From assembly GCF_013408175.1 (NCBI RefSeq), contig NZ_JACBYW010000006.1, positions 1 through 64,000 on the forward strand: a stretch of 64,000 bases of DNA, given 5' to 3'. This document shows positions 63,886 to 64,000 of the stretch, one piece after another. Source of the stretch: Actinopolyspora biskrensis. Its GTDB lineage: Bacteria; Actinomycetota; Actinomycetes; Mycobacteriales; Pseudonocardiaceae. Numbering within the stretch: position 1 is the first letter of the stretch; every line of letters begins with the position of its first letter. Both the position numbers and the translations under genes were made by a program. A model generated the notes under the pieces. The model was given only the letters and a program-made list of their open reading frames with translations. It had not been told where the DNA came from and ran no database searches.

Positions 63886-64000
63886 TCACTCGCCGGTGGG
63901 CAGCGGAACGTCCTCCGAGACCAGCTTCTCCTCGCGCAGTGTCCGCCAGAACTGCCCGGGGATCGGCGCGCGCAGCAGTTCGAGGTTCTGGCTCACGCGT
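63886..64000 (-). CDS. Aldo/keto reductase, C-terminal fragment (runs off right edge)
   Basis: Only the last 37 codons are in the window. The ending NLELLRAPIPGQFWRTLREE then SEDVPLPTGE matches the C-terminus of aldo/keto reductases of the D-threo-aldose/pyridoxal dehydrogenase branch. The rest lies to the right. Confidence 0.65.
   Translation of the reverse strand, partial: RVSQNLELLRAPIPGQFWRTLREEKLVSEDVPLPTGE

Overview
The window is GC-rich actinomycete chromosome. Supporting signs are GTG/TTG starts, ATGA/GTGA gene overlaps, an Lsr2 nucleoid protein, an XRE/DUF397 pair, a PucR regulator and an F420-type monooxygenase. The block 45.7-58.5 kb has, from memory, the gene content and order of Mycobacterium tuberculosis Rv1329c-Rv1341. 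A member of the Pseudonocardiales is a reasonable guess; the genus cannot be settled from the sequence.

Layout. 1-0.64 kb is the upstream leader of an rRNA operon that runs off the left edge on the minus strand. 0.64-2.5 kb holds a small orphan gene and two divergent Lsr2 genes, one without the DNA-binding domain. 2.6-4.8 kb holds ribokinase and a conserved hypothetical. 4.95-7.6 kb is a three-gene minus-strand polyamine operon (ornithine decarboxylase, SpeD, SpeE). 7.96-19.5 kb is a purine-catabolism island: a PucR regulator divergent from the xanthine dehydrogenase subunits, an 8-oxoguanine-deaminase-like amidohydrolase, a guanine deaminase, an NCS2 permease, XdhC and a MobA-like protein. 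19.6-21.1 kb holds a hypothetical, a TetR regulator and a DUF3618 protein.

A tRNA with anticodon TAG lies at 21.3 kb. Its last 37 bases plus one more base recur as a 38-bp direct repeat at 27.24 kb, bounding a 5.87-kb integrated element with no visible integrase. Its cargo is a TPR/XRE regulator with a SLOG-type nucleotide-binding partner, several tiny Cys-containing proteins, an SCP1.201/DddA-type deaminase toxin with its Imm1 immunity protein, a broken second immunity gene and a truncated AAA ATPase. Just outside, at 27.3-31.9 kb, is an unusual cluster: two glycosyltransferases around a Pro/Thr-repeat peptide, an HTTM (SdpB-like) membrane protein and an SdpA-like membrane protein. It may be an undescribed glycosylated peptide or bacteriocin system. 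Two secreted small proteins follow.

33.6-37 kb is a cobalamin-riboswitch-controlled ABC importer. 37.2-39.3 kb holds two bacterial PH-domain membrane proteins. 39.4-42.3 kb holds an XRE/DUF397 pair and a pyruvate oxidase. 42.5-44.1 kb holds a peroxiredoxin and a TauE permease. At 44.2-45.7 kb an F420-type monooxygenase gene sits between 170-bp direct repeats that carry a copy of the 3' end of rdgB. 45.7-58.5 kb is the mycobacteria-like block: rdgB, rph, an Imm1-like orphan, a cAMP phosphodiesterase homologue, murI, rhomboid, cysM-cysO-mec, a P1 peptidase, DUF2017, clpS, pncB, a nicotinamidase and dinG. 59.2-63.8 kb is a biotin-uptake operon (bioY, an acyl-CoA ligase, a thiolase, bioM, bioN). 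The window ends inside an aldo/keto reductase.

A family of imperfect palindromic repeats (about 90 bp per arm) lies between genes at 18.7, 20.7, 37.0, 53.2 and 56.2 kb.
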